NCBI RefSeq assembly: GCF_900478135.1
Contig: NZ_LS483470.1
Span: 2,476,501-2,540,500 of the forward strand
Direction of reading: 5' to 3'
Source of the DNA: Leminorella richardii
GTDB taxonomy: Bacteria; Pseudomonadota; Gammaproteobacteria; Enterobacterales; Enterobacteriaceae
DNA length: 64,000 nt
The notes beneath the pieces were generated by a model. That model was not told where the DNA came from and did no database searches. It worked only from the letters and a program-made list of their open reading frames with translations. Position numbers and translations under genes: made by a program. Positions 44,401 through 52,130 of this stretch are shown here, one piece after another. The number at the start of each line of letters is the position of its first letter. Positions within the stretch are counted from its first letter, which is position 1.

Positions 44401-44431
44401 CATTCCAGACAATGTTATAGCTTCTATTCAT
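38417..44431 (-). CDS. Large autotransporter (type Va) with PATR-type passenger
   Basis: The 2004-residue protein starts with an extended signal peptide (residues 1-50; MNRSYNIVWNAARNMYVV is the ESPR type) and a long beta-helical passenger. Passenger-associated repeats of the form TYSGGTVINGGTLEAE occur many times, in two blocks at about residues 845-1095 and 1255-1490. A linker of VDP repeats (about 1665-1690) precedes the C-terminal 12-strand barrel (about 1710-2004, ending NVRYSW). It would insert in the outer membrane and display or release a self-associating or adhesive passenger. Antisense open frames over the repeats are by-products of composition. Repeat number may vary between strains. 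Confidence 0.93.
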   Translation of the reverse strand: MNRSYNIVWNAARNMYVVASELARGDSRIQGRVRAAAVGLLLSGIGYANAAEVGPQSGASISLQDGDTVTVTTGGIGVDSTVAGGSGLQIDGKAVINVSGGASSTGIKLDNGVNNDLGIDTEIHVAGTGFGLYLGRNNIGTSVSAEGLLIDVVSDGNAYGIFSGVKQGALSLGKGSSITVKSSSSFANGIYLDGSNSSGSLTLDAGLIRAEAAGQATGLNAEFAKDMTIDLGKQTRIEVESMASASTAGITLGQRSQLTADEMNIAIAGAGGSYGIKIGQSSQADFGEGSSIRISGGTNGSTGVYLQSTDSSFTASGLTLEMLTGSAGKSITGYGVQVYGEGASADLGSGSTISMHGYTSGGGVVVTGWGAGYKPNSFTADRLTIDVDGEWTYGIQIDGGTVDLGTGSSVSATGTADTIWVTDGELTAEALTVKTQNSTGITVLRGNSTIGAGSVVDGREVGDSGRTNGIAVSYKGFGSDVTSLNFHGTEQNRNTIYAVSGFGATAQYPGHTLNISNTDIIMTGSGAQGLWAMGDGNPNGGVINAENVTIDTSQVTQGFSVLVMYGGIVNLKGNTTILADAAGAAILNPYLSASGGGFYRGGVITGEGVMNITGDVLNQGYGTIDLAMDAGSHFKGATYVEDWFNGGSVLNLSLADRAQWNITADAITDSSLTTLTNSGKVVFDYNADSGAYSTLNAKTVIFGETSELDVDLSAMSQSSDAGKPLMTGTDIALNGVLHISNISDAFGLNALTSDADLQQMQLTLIDADNPLVGNFTSLSTDPLTVPDYLAFTGGISKDDNTKYLIGNGLRWYAASLLSDAVTPAHGTFTLDENKTFEVTTALVDVAPEPATDWDGKTLTKEGDGTLILSATNTYSGGTVINGGTLEAEHTRSLGSGDVENNATLKLGEGQLDANLSGTGELVKTGSTDLTLADAANSYSGGTSIEEGKLIADNAGALGSGDVANEGTLQLSQGELAGILSGTGNLVKTGSGVLTLNDDNTYSGGTTIESGMLSANNASALGTGNIANKGTLSLNEGTLSSAVSGTGSVEKTGDGELTLSGSNDYSGGTTIASGTLTATHLKALGTGDVDNSGILVLDADGQFTLANVTTHDGAVTSLAAGVTLDATSLTQKSGSTLDIELGDPATSPIITADSVTLGGGLNISGFGNIEDRFERSPYSFTLIDSDSDIAGDFDSLTVAGMYAQQVDFITISGRIKETDKTQYELRAGLSWYAGSYASMTPAHGTFTLTEASQSFTLNTSLVDVAPEAATGWNGKTLTKEGDGTLVLAADNTYSGGTVINGGTLVAERAASLGSGNVENSATLKIGEGTLSSTVSGSGMLVKIGEGELTLSDSNSYSGGTVITEGTLIGHNASALGSGNVESNATLKLSEGSLSNTVSGSGMLVKIGEGALTLSDSNTYSGGTVITEGTLIGHNASALGSGNVENNATLKLSEGSLSSIVSGSGSLVKIDEGTLTLSNNNTYSGTTDVQNGALWLTGSGIIGASGSQQAVNVASSAVLGGSGVVNGRVNISDQGLLSVDGLFTVNGSVTNAGNIASSNSTPGSKLQINGDYIGSGGTLTLNSQLGDDSSPTDKLIVTGNTSGSTTLMVNNVGGQGALTDRGIEVVSVGGSSDGAFTQGNRLQIGLYEYRLYKDSGNWYLRSISKTPDEPVDPVDPVDPVDPVDPVDPVGPVTPQYRPDIGVFVSNQSMMKNLQMQTLFDREGSQYRSENDSLWLRFKAGQADSTAASGNVDIDNHYTQVQLGGDIAVWNSGTQSLKVGVMGSYVEADTDSTGNRGADGSQFSASGSADGYNLGVYATWFADAQTHQGLYVDSWYQYGIYDNTVNNDDLGSESYDSTANAVSLETGYRHDIVIAEGRTLSLIPQAQVVWQDYRADAVEVNGVRVDGQNGDAWSSRLGLRMAGKLDKDRNVIQPFVEANWLHGADDVSVAFDGAKVKQDLPADRAELKAGIQANLGEQLSITAQGTGQKGSHGYGDASFSLNVRYSW
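39345..39435 (-). repeat. VDP tandem repeat linker in the autotransporter
   Basis: Nine-base units encode about six VDP repeats, joining passenger and barrel. Short proline-rich linkers of this kind act as rigid spacers in several autotransporters. Confidence 0.75.
39960..40530 (-). repeat. Near-identical 189-bp tandem repeats in the autotransporter
   Basis: Three copies of a 189-bp (63-residue) unit are recognised by the landmark ACCGCTGCCGCT at 40043, 40232 and 40421. Neighbouring copies share long identical stretches, including CGAGCCCTCACTCAGCTTCAG. A less conserved second block of the same unit lies at about 41280-41840. Confidence 0.85.
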
Positions 44432-45132
44432 ATGTTTTATTTCTCATTATTGGTAAAACAGCAGGGAGCTGTAGGGCATGAATAACCGTAGAGAAAATGC
44501 TTAGAGGAGTAATAAAAATACCGACCGATTTCTATCGGGGATTTTGAATAGGCGAATAGAATTAATGAGCAAAAAACATTCTCTTTTTGCTCTTTTAGCA
44601 TTCCAACATTTTTTCGCACATCGTTACGGTATACTTTATTAATTCTTTAAGTAACCTCGTCCCTTATATTTTAAATGGCGAACAGCAAAACCCTTTCACT
44701 GATTAATAAGATAATCTGTTGATATCCATTGCTTATTCACGTCACAGCGAGGATAAAAAGCCTACTTGTGATAAGAATAAGCTGGAATGCATCTATATTA
44801 CGCAATAAAACCTCGATCGTTAAGATCGTAGATTTAATTTCTTTAATAAAAAAATCCAAGAAATAGGCGCATTAAAGTGTAAATATCACACACTCTATAA
44901 TTAAAAAATAAAACAATAATAAATATCAAAAAATAAAAAATAAAATTAATGAATAGAAATAGGCGCTATTGAAAAGGAAGGAAAAAGATATGCTGATTTA
45001 ATACCAATGATTCACTACCTATCTTTTACATATTGAACATCACGTTAATACAGCGGCATTAAACAAGTCGGGCCAGTCAACCTACATTGACCGGCCCGAT
45101 AATCCCTAAATATTTATGGCTGAACGCTCTGG
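44432..45132. other. AT-rich intergenic region between autotransporter and proY
   Basis: About 700 bases, with runs such as AAAATAAAAAATAAA at 44935. No gene, tRNA or promoter could be supported. It must contain the autotransporter promoter, near the right side of 44450-44700, and the proY terminator at 45068-45099. Confidence 0.5.
45068..45099 (-). terminator. Possible terminator of proY
   Basis: TCGGGCC and GTCAA pair with TTGAC and GGCCCGA around a 6-base loop, with one mismatch pair between the two parts. The T-run on the minus strand is short (CTTGTTTA). Confidence 0.5.
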
Positions 45133-46497
45133 CTACTTACTGCCCCGTATCGCCCTGTTCACATAGTAGGCCAGCACCATGAAAGCAACCCAGGCCAAGC
45201 CTACGTATAGAGAGACCCGCGTCGTTGGGAAGTAGCCGATAAGCACGATAATCCCGACCAAAAAGACTAATGCCACGACTGACGTAGTGGTTCCGCCGCG
45301 TAGAGGGAACTCCAGACTGGCTACCTGTTCCGGCGTCAGCTTTCTACGAAAGCCAATCTGTGCCAGCAGAATCATAATCCACACCCAGACGGTCGCAAAC
45401 GTCGCCAGTGAGGCAATCACAACGAAGACGTCTTCAGGAATAATATAGTTCAGATAGGCTGCCACCAGCAGGCCGATCATCATGACGATAACCGTCACCC
45501 ACGGCACGCCGCGCTTGTTCACTTTAGTAAACACCTTCGGCGCGTGCCCCTGCTCGGCAAGCCCAAATAGCATACGGCCAACGCCAAATACGTCGCTGTT
45601 AATAGCGGAAAGCGATGCGGTGATAACCACAAAGTTCAAAATACCCGCCGCCGCAGTGATGCCTAAATTTTCAAAGGTCAGAACAAACGGGCTGCCGTGC
45701 GTCCCTACTTGATCCCACGGGAAAATCGACATAATGACAAACAGCGTACCGACGTAAAAAATTAGAATACGGAACGGTACTGAGTTAATCGCTTTGGGAA
45801 TGGTTTTGCGCGGATCTTCGGCTTCACCGGCGGTGATACCGATAATCTCAATGCCGCCGTAGGAGAACATCACCATCTGCAGAGAAAGGATCATCCCCAT
45901 CACGCCGTGAGCAAAGAAGCCGCCGTTCGTCCACAGGTTGTGTATTCCCGTCGGCTGCCCCTGATTGCCAAAGCCCCAGATAATAATGCCCAGCCCGGCC
46001 AAAATCATGATGATGATGGTCGCAACTTTGATAAAGGCCAGCCAGAACTCAAACTCGCCGAACACCTTGACGTGCACCAGGTTAATCGCACCGATAATTA
46101 ACACCACGCTCAGGCACCAGACCCACAGCTGCACCGTCGGAAACCAAAAGCTCATGTACAGGCCGAACGCTGTCACGTCGGCAATGGCGACGATCAGGAT
46201 TTCAAAGCAGTACATCCAGCCTGTCAGGTAACCGGATAGCGGCCCCAGATAGTCTTGCGCGTAGCGGGAGAACGACCCCGCCTGAGGGTTGTGAACGGAC
46301 ATCTCCCCCAGCGCGCGCATGATGATAAACGCAAAAATGCCGCCTATAAGATAGGCCAGCAGGACACTAGGCCCTGCCATCTTGATGGCGCTTGCCGAGC
46401 CGTAGAACAGGCCCGTTCCGATGGCAGAACCCAGCGCCATAAAACGAATATGGCGAGCGGTAAGCCCCCGTTTAAGCTTATTGGTCTGTTTTTCCAT
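45133..46497 (-). CDS. proY: Amino acid permease ProY (APC family)
   Basis: The 454-residue protein has 12 predicted helices and the APC N-terminal motif HIRFMALGSAIGTGLFYGS. It is most similar to ProY, a cryptic proline permease. It follows brnQ as in E. coli. Confidence 0.9.
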   Translation of the reverse strand: MEKQTNKLKRGLTARHIRFMALGSAIGTGLFYGSASAIKMAGPSVLLAYLIGGIFAFIIMRALGEMSVHNPQAGSFSRYAQDYLGPLSGYLTGWMYCFEILIVAIADVTAFGLYMSFWFPTVQLWVWCLSVVLIIGAINLVHVKVFGEFEFWLAFIKVATIIIMILAGLGIIIWGFGNQGQPTGIHNLWTNGGFFAHGVMGMILSLQMVMFSYGGIEIIGITAGEAEDPRKTIPKAINSVPFRILIFYVGTLFVIMSIFPWDQVGTHGSPFVLTFENLGITAAAGILNFVVITASLSAINSDVFGVGRMLFGLAEQGHAPKVFTKVNKRGVPWVTVIVMMIGLLVAAYLNYIIPEDVFVVIASLATFATVWVWIMILLAQIGFRRKLTPEQVASLEFPLRGGTTTSVVALVFLVGIIVLIGYFPTTRVSLYVGLAWVAFMVLAYYVNRAIRGSK

Positions 46498-46526
46498 GCT
46501 ATGTTTACTCTTCTCTTATCATTATT

Positions 46527-46550
46527 ACGCCGCAGACGTGGCCGCGGCGT
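46527..46550. repeat. Inverted repeat between brnQ and proY
   Basis: ACGCCGC (46527-46533) pairs with GCGGCGT (46544-46550). Its T-run is on the plus strand, opposite to both genes, so it does not look like a terminator for them. Confidence 0.35.
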
Positions 46551-46595
46551 TTTTATACTCCGGGTCGTTTTGCCCGGTAGTCCAACCTAGATCGT

Positions 46596-47918
46596 TTAAG
46601 CGTCAGACGCTTTCTTTGGCACCGCAATCAGTCGATCAAGAATACCCGCAATCACCAGTGTCACTAGCATCGGCAACAGCCACGCCAACCCCTGATTAGC
46701 GCCGGGCAGATGTTCAATCCATGCAGGCAGCAGATAGACCAAAGAAGAGCCCTTTACAGCGTCCAAAACGCCGACCAGCGATGTTACCAGCATTACCGGG
46801 ATCATAACACGACTTTCACATCTCCACAGTTTGCCGATAAAGCTTAGCAGCACTAGCGCAATACAGGGAGGATAGATGATTGTCATGACAGGAATGGAGA
46901 ATTTAATCAGGTGGCTAAGGCCCATGTTGGACACCACCATAGAGAAAATCGCCAGAATAAAGACCAAAGACCGATAGGAGAGCGGCAGCAGCTTAGAGAA
47001 AAACTCTGCACAGGCACAGGTCAAGCCAATGGCCGTCACCATGCAGGCGACAAAAATCAACACGGCTAAGAACAGGCTGCCGTAGTTGCCAAACGTGTAC
47101 TGTATGTAGGCATGCAGCACTTCCGCACCGGTGGTGGCGTCAGGCACCAGCGAGCCGCTGTTTGACCCCAGATTGAACAGGCTAAGGTAAACCAGCGTCA
47201 GCCCAATTCCGGCGATAATGCCCGCAATAATGGTATAGCGGGTCAACAGCATCGAACTAGACACACCGCGCGAACGCGCGGCATTTACGATAATAATACC
47301 GAACACCAGCGCCCCAAGGGTATCCATAGTAAGGTAGCCTTCAACAAAGCCTTTCGAGAAGGGAATGTTTTGATAAACCTCTAACGCAGGAAGAGTGTGC
47401 CCAGCAGGCCAAATCAAAGCGGCAATACCCAGAATAGCCAGCGATACGATCTTTAGAGGCGCCAAAAAGCGCCCAACAGAATCCAAAAGCTTGCCCGGGT
47501 ATAGAGACACCAGGATCACTAAAGCAAAATAGACCAGGCTATATATAAGCAGAGGCAGCGGACTTTCTTTGTCCGTCAGCAGCGGAGCAATACCCAGCTC
47601 AAAGGAAACGGTAGTGGTTCTCGGCGTGGCGAACAGCGGCCCGACAGACAAATAGCACACCGTCGCTAAAAGCAGACCGGCTTTTTGCCCGATAGGTGTA
47701 CTTAACGCTTCCACCCCACCGCCGACGCGCGCCAGCGCAATGACTGTAATAACGGGAAGCCCAACAGCGGTTAACAGAAAGCCAAAGGAGGCAATCCACA
47801 CGTTTTCCCCTGACTGCAAACCAACCATAGGTGGAAAAATAATGTTTCCCGCACCAACAAACAGGGCAAAGGTCATAAAGCCCAGAGCGATAATATCTCT
47901 TGAATTTAGCTGTTTCAT
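46596..47918 (-). CDS. brnQ: Branched-chain amino acid permease BrnQ
   Basis: The 440-residue LIVCS-family symporter has 12 helices and the motifs RDIIALGFMTFALFVGAGNIIFPP and VCYLSVGPLFATPRT. It takes up Leu, Ile and Val with cations. The frame is open another 50 codons upstream, but homology begins at the ATG at 47918; no strong ribosome binding site is visible there. Confidence 0.95.
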   Translation of the reverse strand: MKQLNSRDIIALGFMTFALFVGAGNIIFPPMVGLQSGENVWIASFGFLLTAVGLPVITVIALARVGGGVEALSTPIGQKAGLLLATVCYLSVGPLFATPRTTTVSFELGIAPLLTDKESPLPLLIYSLVYFALVILVSLYPGKLLDSVGRFLAPLKIVSLAILGIAALIWPAGHTLPALEVYQNIPFSKGFVEGYLTMDTLGALVFGIIIVNAARSRGVSSSMLLTRYTIIAGIIAGIGLTLVYLSLFNLGSNSGSLVPDATTGAEVLHAYIQYTFGNYGSLFLAVLIFVACMVTAIGLTCACAEFFSKLLPLSYRSLVFILAIFSMVVSNMGLSHLIKFSIPVMTIIYPPCIALVLLSFIGKLWRCESRVMIPVMLVTSLVGVLDAVKGSSLVYLLPAWIEHLPGANQGLAWLLPMLVTLVIAGILDRLIAVPKKASDA

Positions 47919-48461
47919 AATAAAAAAATTGGGTAAAAAATGAATTTTTTTCCGGTACGCCGCCGACCCAACATCTGAGACATTTTTCCAACTACCATCA
48001 AAACCTGTTATTGGAAAAATTTCAGTGTTAAAGCCGAGAAAGAAGGCATTCAACGCGTGGTTTTTCACCTCCGCGCCATTCGGGACGCGCTAAGTAAACA
48101 CAATAACAGTGTTAAAAAACAGCCCTTAGCGGTCATCATAGAATAATTATCTAAAGAAAATTCAAATACAGGTCATAAAGCAACACATTACAGCATAAAC
48201 GACCAATAATCATCGAGCGATGCGATGGAATTTTAATCAACTCGCTGACTAAAAAATATCGACAGGTAAGCAAGCGTCGTTTTTCGAAGCCAGATCGGCA
48301 AAATAAATATCTAACGGTATGAATGAGAGGATTTTGTGCCGTGATGTTGCCACACTTTCTATAACATTATTTCTTCTGCCATTAGTTATGTTTCACGCCT
48401 AAAAGCAGATACCATAAGGAAAAAAACAGTGTGCGAACGTCAACAACGCGCGAGGGTAATC
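47919..48461. other. Divergent intergenic region brnQ / alkylation-repair operon
   Basis: About 540 AT-rich bases. No clear operator was identified. The beginning includes the unused upstream extension of brnQ. Confidence 0.4.
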
Positions 48462-49940
48462 ATGAAGCCGACACGGCTACGCTGGAGTAACGAATTCATG
48501 TATCAGGCCATCCTGAGGCACGACCGTGACTACAACGGAAAATTTCTCACCTGCGTGCTGTCGACCGGCATCTACTGCCTGCCCTCTTGCCCAGCGAGAA
48601 AGCCACTGTTAAAAAACATTCGCTTTCTCGCCACAGAGCAAGAGGCCGTAGAGGCGGGCTTTCGCATCTGTAAACGCTGCCGCCCCGATCTGTTCTATCG
48701 CGGGGAAGATACAGAAGTTAGCCTGTTTAACGCCACTCTTGAACGTCTTCGTGCCTCGCCAGTGCAGGTAAAAAGCGTCGCTTCCCTCGCCAAACTGTGC
48801 GGCGTCAGCACTACCAAGCTTAACGAGCTGGTTCGCCGCCACGCCCACCTATCCCCTGCCGATCTGATCGTCAAAGTGCGCCTACAGGCTGCAAGCCACG
48901 CTCTGTTAAATACCTCAAACAGCGTGCTCGATGTAGGGCTAAGCGCGGGCTTTGCCAGTGAGGCCAGCTTTCATCGGCAGTTTTCCGCCCATATGTCCAT
49001 GACGCCCGGCGCCTACCGCACGCTGCGTCAGGCGGACAGCTTTACAATAAAATTACCGGAAAACTACTCTCCAGAGGGCATCTGGCGCTATCACCTGCGA
49101 GATAAAAGCGGCCTAGCCGAGCGCTTCGAAAACGGCGTATTTACCCGCGCCCTGTGGCTGGGGGATCGCCCAGTCGTCATAGAAGTGCAGTTGGACAACA
49201 GACAGGCTTATTGTCAGTGGACCATAAAACAAGAAGACAAAGCAGCGTCTATCAGCCCCGGTGTAGATATTTACCGTCAGGTTATTAGACTATTGGGTCT
49301 TCATACTGACACTCAGGGACTTTATGCCGCAGCCCAGCAGAACCCAACGTTAAAGCGACTCACTGACTCAACGCCAGTTCTGTACGTACCGCTGACGGCA
49401 ACGCCGTTTGAAGCACTGACATGGGCCATCATTGGGCAACAGATAAACCTGACCTTTGCAGCTGCACTGCGTCACGCCCTGATCGAACTTGCTGGAGCTG
49501 AGAGTAATATTCCGGGGCTTTGGGCTCACCCACGCCCAGAAGACATCGCAGCCCTTACTCCCGAAGACCTGACCGGTATCCGCTTCTCTCGCGCCAAAGC
49601 TAACTACCTGATCGGCGCCGCAAAGGCCATCGTTGACGGCTCGCTCGATCTTGATGCGCTAGCGAACGGTTCAGCAGTTGCCGCAGAACAGGCGCTCTGC
49701 CGCTTGAAAGGCGTCGGCCCTTGGACAGCCCGCTATACGCTCATCCGCGGGCTGGGCTTTGCCGACAGCGCCCCCATTGGCGATAGCGGCTTAGCGACTG
49801 CGCTGGAACACTTTTATTCACTAGAATCTCGTCCTAATGCCGCGCAGTCAGAGCAGTTGATGCTTGCCTTTACGCCATTTAGAACCCAGGCAACCACCCA
49901 CCTGTGGGAAACACTGAGGAAACCTCATGCAACAGAGTAA
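48462..49940 (+). CDS. Ada-like regulator fused to AlkA 3-methyladenine glycosylase
   Basis: The 492-residue protein has an N-terminal Ada metal-binding domain with Cys39, Cys43, Cys70 and Cys73 (GIYCLPSCPAR and RICKRCRPD), an AraC-type helix-turn-helix (about 100-185), and a C-terminal AlkA-like domain with the HhH-GPD motif LKGVGPWTARYTLIRG and catalytic Asp in PIGDSGL. Cys39 aligns with the methyl-phosphotriester acceptor of Ada, so the protein may sense DNA methylation, activate its own operon and excise alkylated bases. Start at 48462 follows GAGGGTAATC; the GTG upstream is less likely. The stop overlaps ogt. Confidence 0.92.
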   Translation: MKPTRLRWSNEFMYQAILRHDRDYNGKFLTCVLSTGIYCLPSCPARKPLLKNIRFLATEQEAVEAGFRICKRCRPDLFYRGEDTEVSLFNATLERLRASPVQVKSVASLAKLCGVSTTKLNELVRRHAHLSPADLIVKVRLQAASHALLNTSNSVLDVGLSAGFASEASFHRQFSAHMSMTPGAYRTLRQADSFTIKLPENYSPEGIWRYHLRDKSGLAERFENGVFTRALWLGDRPVVIEVQLDNRQAYCQWTIKQEDKAASISPGVDIYRQVIRLLGLHTDTQGLYAAAQQNPTLKRLTDSTPVLYVPLTATPFEALTWAIIGQQINLTFAAALRHALIELAGAESNIPGLWAHPRPEDIAALTPEDLTGIRFSRAKANYLIGAAKAIVDGSLDLDALANGSAVAAEQALCRLKGVGPWTARYTLIRGLGFADSAPIGDSGLATALEHFYSLESRPNAAQSEQLMLAFTPFRTQATTHLWETLRKPHATE

Positions 49941-50451
49941 TAAACCCTTGCGCAGCGCCGTTGCCTACGGCCTAATCGACAGCCAGTTTGGCTCGCTTAT
50001 CGCGTGGATTGACGACAAAAACCGACTGGTTCGACTCTCGTTTCACCTAGAACACGATAAAGGCTATGCCCAGCAGCACGGCATCGAACGCAGCGACGAG
50101 CGCGTCGCCTTTGTTGCCGAGCAAATCCATCAATACCAGCGGGGTGAGCGCCGTCAGTTTTCTCTGCCCATTGCCCTCAACGGTACGCCTTTTCAAATGC
50201 GCGTCTGGCAGGAACTGTGCGACATTCCACTAGGGGAAACCATTACCTACCGCACACTGGCGGAACGCATTGGTAACCCCAAAGCCGTGCGAGCTGTTGG
50301 CAGAGCCAACGGCACCAACCCCATTAGCCTTATCGTCCCCTGCCATCGGGTTATTGGTTCTGACGGCTCACTGACGGGCTATGAAGGTGGGATCGCGGTG
50401 AAGGAAAAACTGCTGAATTTCGAAAAGGCCTTCGGCAACGCATCATGGTAA
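49927..50451 (+). CDS. ogt: Methylated-DNA-protein cysteine methyltransferase
   Basis: A 174-residue protein with the active-site motif ISLIVPCHRVIG and the DNA-binding helix-turn-helix segment YRTLAERIGNPKAVRAVG. It transfers methyl groups from O6-methylguanine to its own cysteine. It overlaps the Ada/AlkA gene by 14 bases, in line with one alkylation-repair operon, with the O6 repair function as a separate chain. Confidence 0.95.
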   Translation: MQQSNKPLRSAVAYGLIDSQFGSLIAWIDDKNRLVRLSFHLEHDKGYAQQHGIERSDERVAFVAEQIHQYQRGERRQFSLPIALNGTPFQMRVWQELCDIPLGETITYRTLAERIGNPKAVRAVGRANGTNPISLIVPCHRVIGSDGSLTGYEGGIAVKEKLLNFEKAFGNASW

Positions 50452-50768
50452 AAACGCTCCTGCTGTTTATCGCCACGGCGCTGGCGGAAATTGTCGGCTG
50501 CTTTTTACCCTGGCTTTGGCTGAGAAAAAGTGCGGCTCCCTGGGTGCTGCTACCGGCAGCAGGCAGCCTGGCTCTGTTTGTCTGGTTGCTGAGCCTACAT
50601 CCTGCCGCCAGCGGGCGGGTTTATGCAGCCTATGGAGGGATCTACGTCGCTACTGCGTTAGTGTGGCTGCGCTGGGTCGACGGAATTAGGCTTTCTACCT
50701 ATGACTGGCTAGGAGCAATTGTCGTTGCATGCGGCGCGCTTATCATTATTGCGGGGTGGCGATCCTGA
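50445..50768 (+). CDS. YnfA/UPF0060-family membrane protein
   Basis: A 107-residue protein with four hydrophobic helices, matching YnfA (motifs LAEIVGCFLPWLWL and GRVYAAYGGIYVATALVW). YnfA members resemble small multidrug transporters. It overlaps ogt by 7 bases, so it is co-translated with repair genes, an unusual partner. Confidence 0.9.
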   Translation: MVKTLLLFIATALAEIVGCFLPWLWLRKSAAPWVLLPAAGSLALFVWLLSLHPAASGRVYAAYGGIYVATALVWLRWVDGIRLSTYDWLGAIVVACGALIIIAGWRS

Positions 50769-50889
50769 CACTCTTTTATGCCCGTCCGCGTCAACTTTGT
50801 GATAGCGACATCACAAAAGGAAAAAAGGATCCGCTATAACAGAAAGCATTGTCGTACCTTCAATAATGTCTCTCTATTAAGGATCGCCC

Positions 50890-51522
50890 ATGCCGGATTT
50901 ATCGCAGATTATCGCTTTCTCACTGCTGTCCCTCGGTATGGCGCTGACCCCCGGTCCCAATATGATTTACCTTATCTCTCGCTCCCTGTCACAGGGGCGA
51001 GCGGCGGGGTTAATCTCACTGATTGGCGTTGCTCTGGGCTTTCTTTTTTACCTCTTTTGCGCTGCGGCGGGGATCACCACGCTGCTGCTGGCTGTACCCT
51101 ATGCCTATGATGTACTGCGCGTGGGCGGCGTTATTTATTTGCTGTATTTGGCCTGGCGAGCCGTCAAGCCTGGGGGCGTTTCGCCATTTCAACTGAGAGA
51201 ATTGCCTAAAGACAGCCCTAAAAAGCTGTTTATGATGGGCTTTATCACTAACCTGCTGAATCCACAAATCGCCATCATGTACCTTTCTTTGCTGCCACAG
51301 TTTATTACACCGGCCCACGGTAACGTAATGACTCAGTCGCTGATTTTAGGAGCAATACAGATAGCTTTCAGCATTACGATCAACGCCGCCATCGCAATTA
51401 GTGCTGCCTACATCGCAAAATATTTAACCGGTCGCCCCGCTTGGATCCCCATTCAGCGCTGGATTATGGGCGGTGTGCTTGCAGGCCTTGCCGTTAGAAT
51501 GATGTTTGAAGCGCGGCGATAG
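50890..51522 (+). CDS. LysE/RhtB-family amino acid exporter
   Basis: A 210-residue protein with six helices and the RhtB/LysE motif LTPGPNMIYLISRSLSQGR. Members export amino acids or their analogues. AAGGATCGCCC precedes the ATG. The substrate cannot be read from the sequence. Confidence 0.9.
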   Translation: MPDLSQIIAFSLLSLGMALTPGPNMIYLISRSLSQGRAAGLISLIGVALGFLFYLFCAAAGITTLLLAVPYAYDVLRVGGVIYLLYLAWRAVKPGGVSPFQLRELPKDSPKKLFMMGFITNLLNPQIAIMYLSLLPQFITPAHGNVMTQSLILGAIQIAFSITINAAIAISAAYIAKYLTGRPAWIPIQRWIMGGVLAGLAVRMMFEARR

Positions 51523-51602
51523 CAGAGTTAACCGTATCGAGCGTTAAAAATGGTCTATGCTTAAGCTGTCTTTTAAATAACAACGATATCAACGGAGTAA
51601 CT

Positions 51603-51893
51603 ATGAAAACAGTTATTGCTGCCTCGCTGCTTTCCCTTTTTATGCTTGCTGGCTGCAGCAGCTCGCCCAGCGTAGGTAACTGGTCAAGAGAAAACACCGC
51701 TGCGGAAACAGTCAATGCCGACAGGATCCAGTGTGAAGAAGAGAGCAGGCTGTCAGCCAATTCCGGCTATCACCTTGACGCTATCGACAGTGGCGGCACT
51801 GATGAAGCAATCAACAATATCCTCGTACAGGAAAAGCAGCAGGTTGACAAAGTAGGTGAGTGCATGAAGGCCAAGGGATACGATAATTATTAA
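51603..51893 (+). CDS. Small lipoprotein of unknown function
   Basis: A 96-residue protein with a lipoprotein signal peptide (lipobox LAGC, Cys18 after processing of MKTVIAASLLSLFMLAGCSSS) and a polar mature region with two further cysteines. ACGGAGTAACT precedes the ATG. No domain recognised. Confidence 0.85.
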   Translation: MKTVIAASLLSLFMLAGCSSSPSVGNWSRENTAAETVNADRIQCEEESRLSANSGYHLDAIDSGGTDEAINNILVQEKQQVDKVGECMKAKGYDNY

Positions 51894-51962
51894 ATCCTAC
51901 ACACTCTTAGCCTCTGGTAAGCCCCCTCTGCGGTGCAGCAAATATGTTAGCGCTGCTGAGGG

Positions 51963-52130
51963 TTACTCTTTGTAGGCCTCATAGATATATTTAATCTGAA
52001 AGCTTCTTTTACATGCCAGACAGCGGTAGCGAACGATACCTGATTTAGCCTTACCGTGCAGCCTAACGTACTCCACGCGCCCACAGTAACGACATGCAGG
52101 TCTTTCTTTCTTTTTCAATAAATAACTCAT
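51963..52130 (-). CDS. Stand-alone IS1 InsA-like zinc ribbon
   Basis: A 55-residue protein with two Cys pairs (CRYCGRVEYVRLHGKAKSG and CLACKRSFQIKYIYEA), matching the N-terminal zinc ribbon of the IS1 InsA protein, including the spacing and the RY-C-x-x-C core. The helix-turn-helix part of InsA and all of InsB are missing, and no IS1 ends are seen. It could be a domesticated DNA-binding protein or a transposon remnant. The start could also be a GTG at 52145. Confidence 0.6.
   Translation of the reverse strand: MSYLLKKKERPACRYCGRVEYVRLHGKAKSGIVRYRCLACKRSFQIKYIYEAYKE

Noticed and set aside
44437..44619. Minus-strand open frame of 60 codons upstream of the autotransporter gene
   Set aside because: No ribosome binding site or domain; in an AT-rich gap where chance frames are short and common.
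50778..51110. Plus-strand open frame overlapping the LysE exporter gene
   Set aside because: Out of frame with a clear exporter and no family resemblance.
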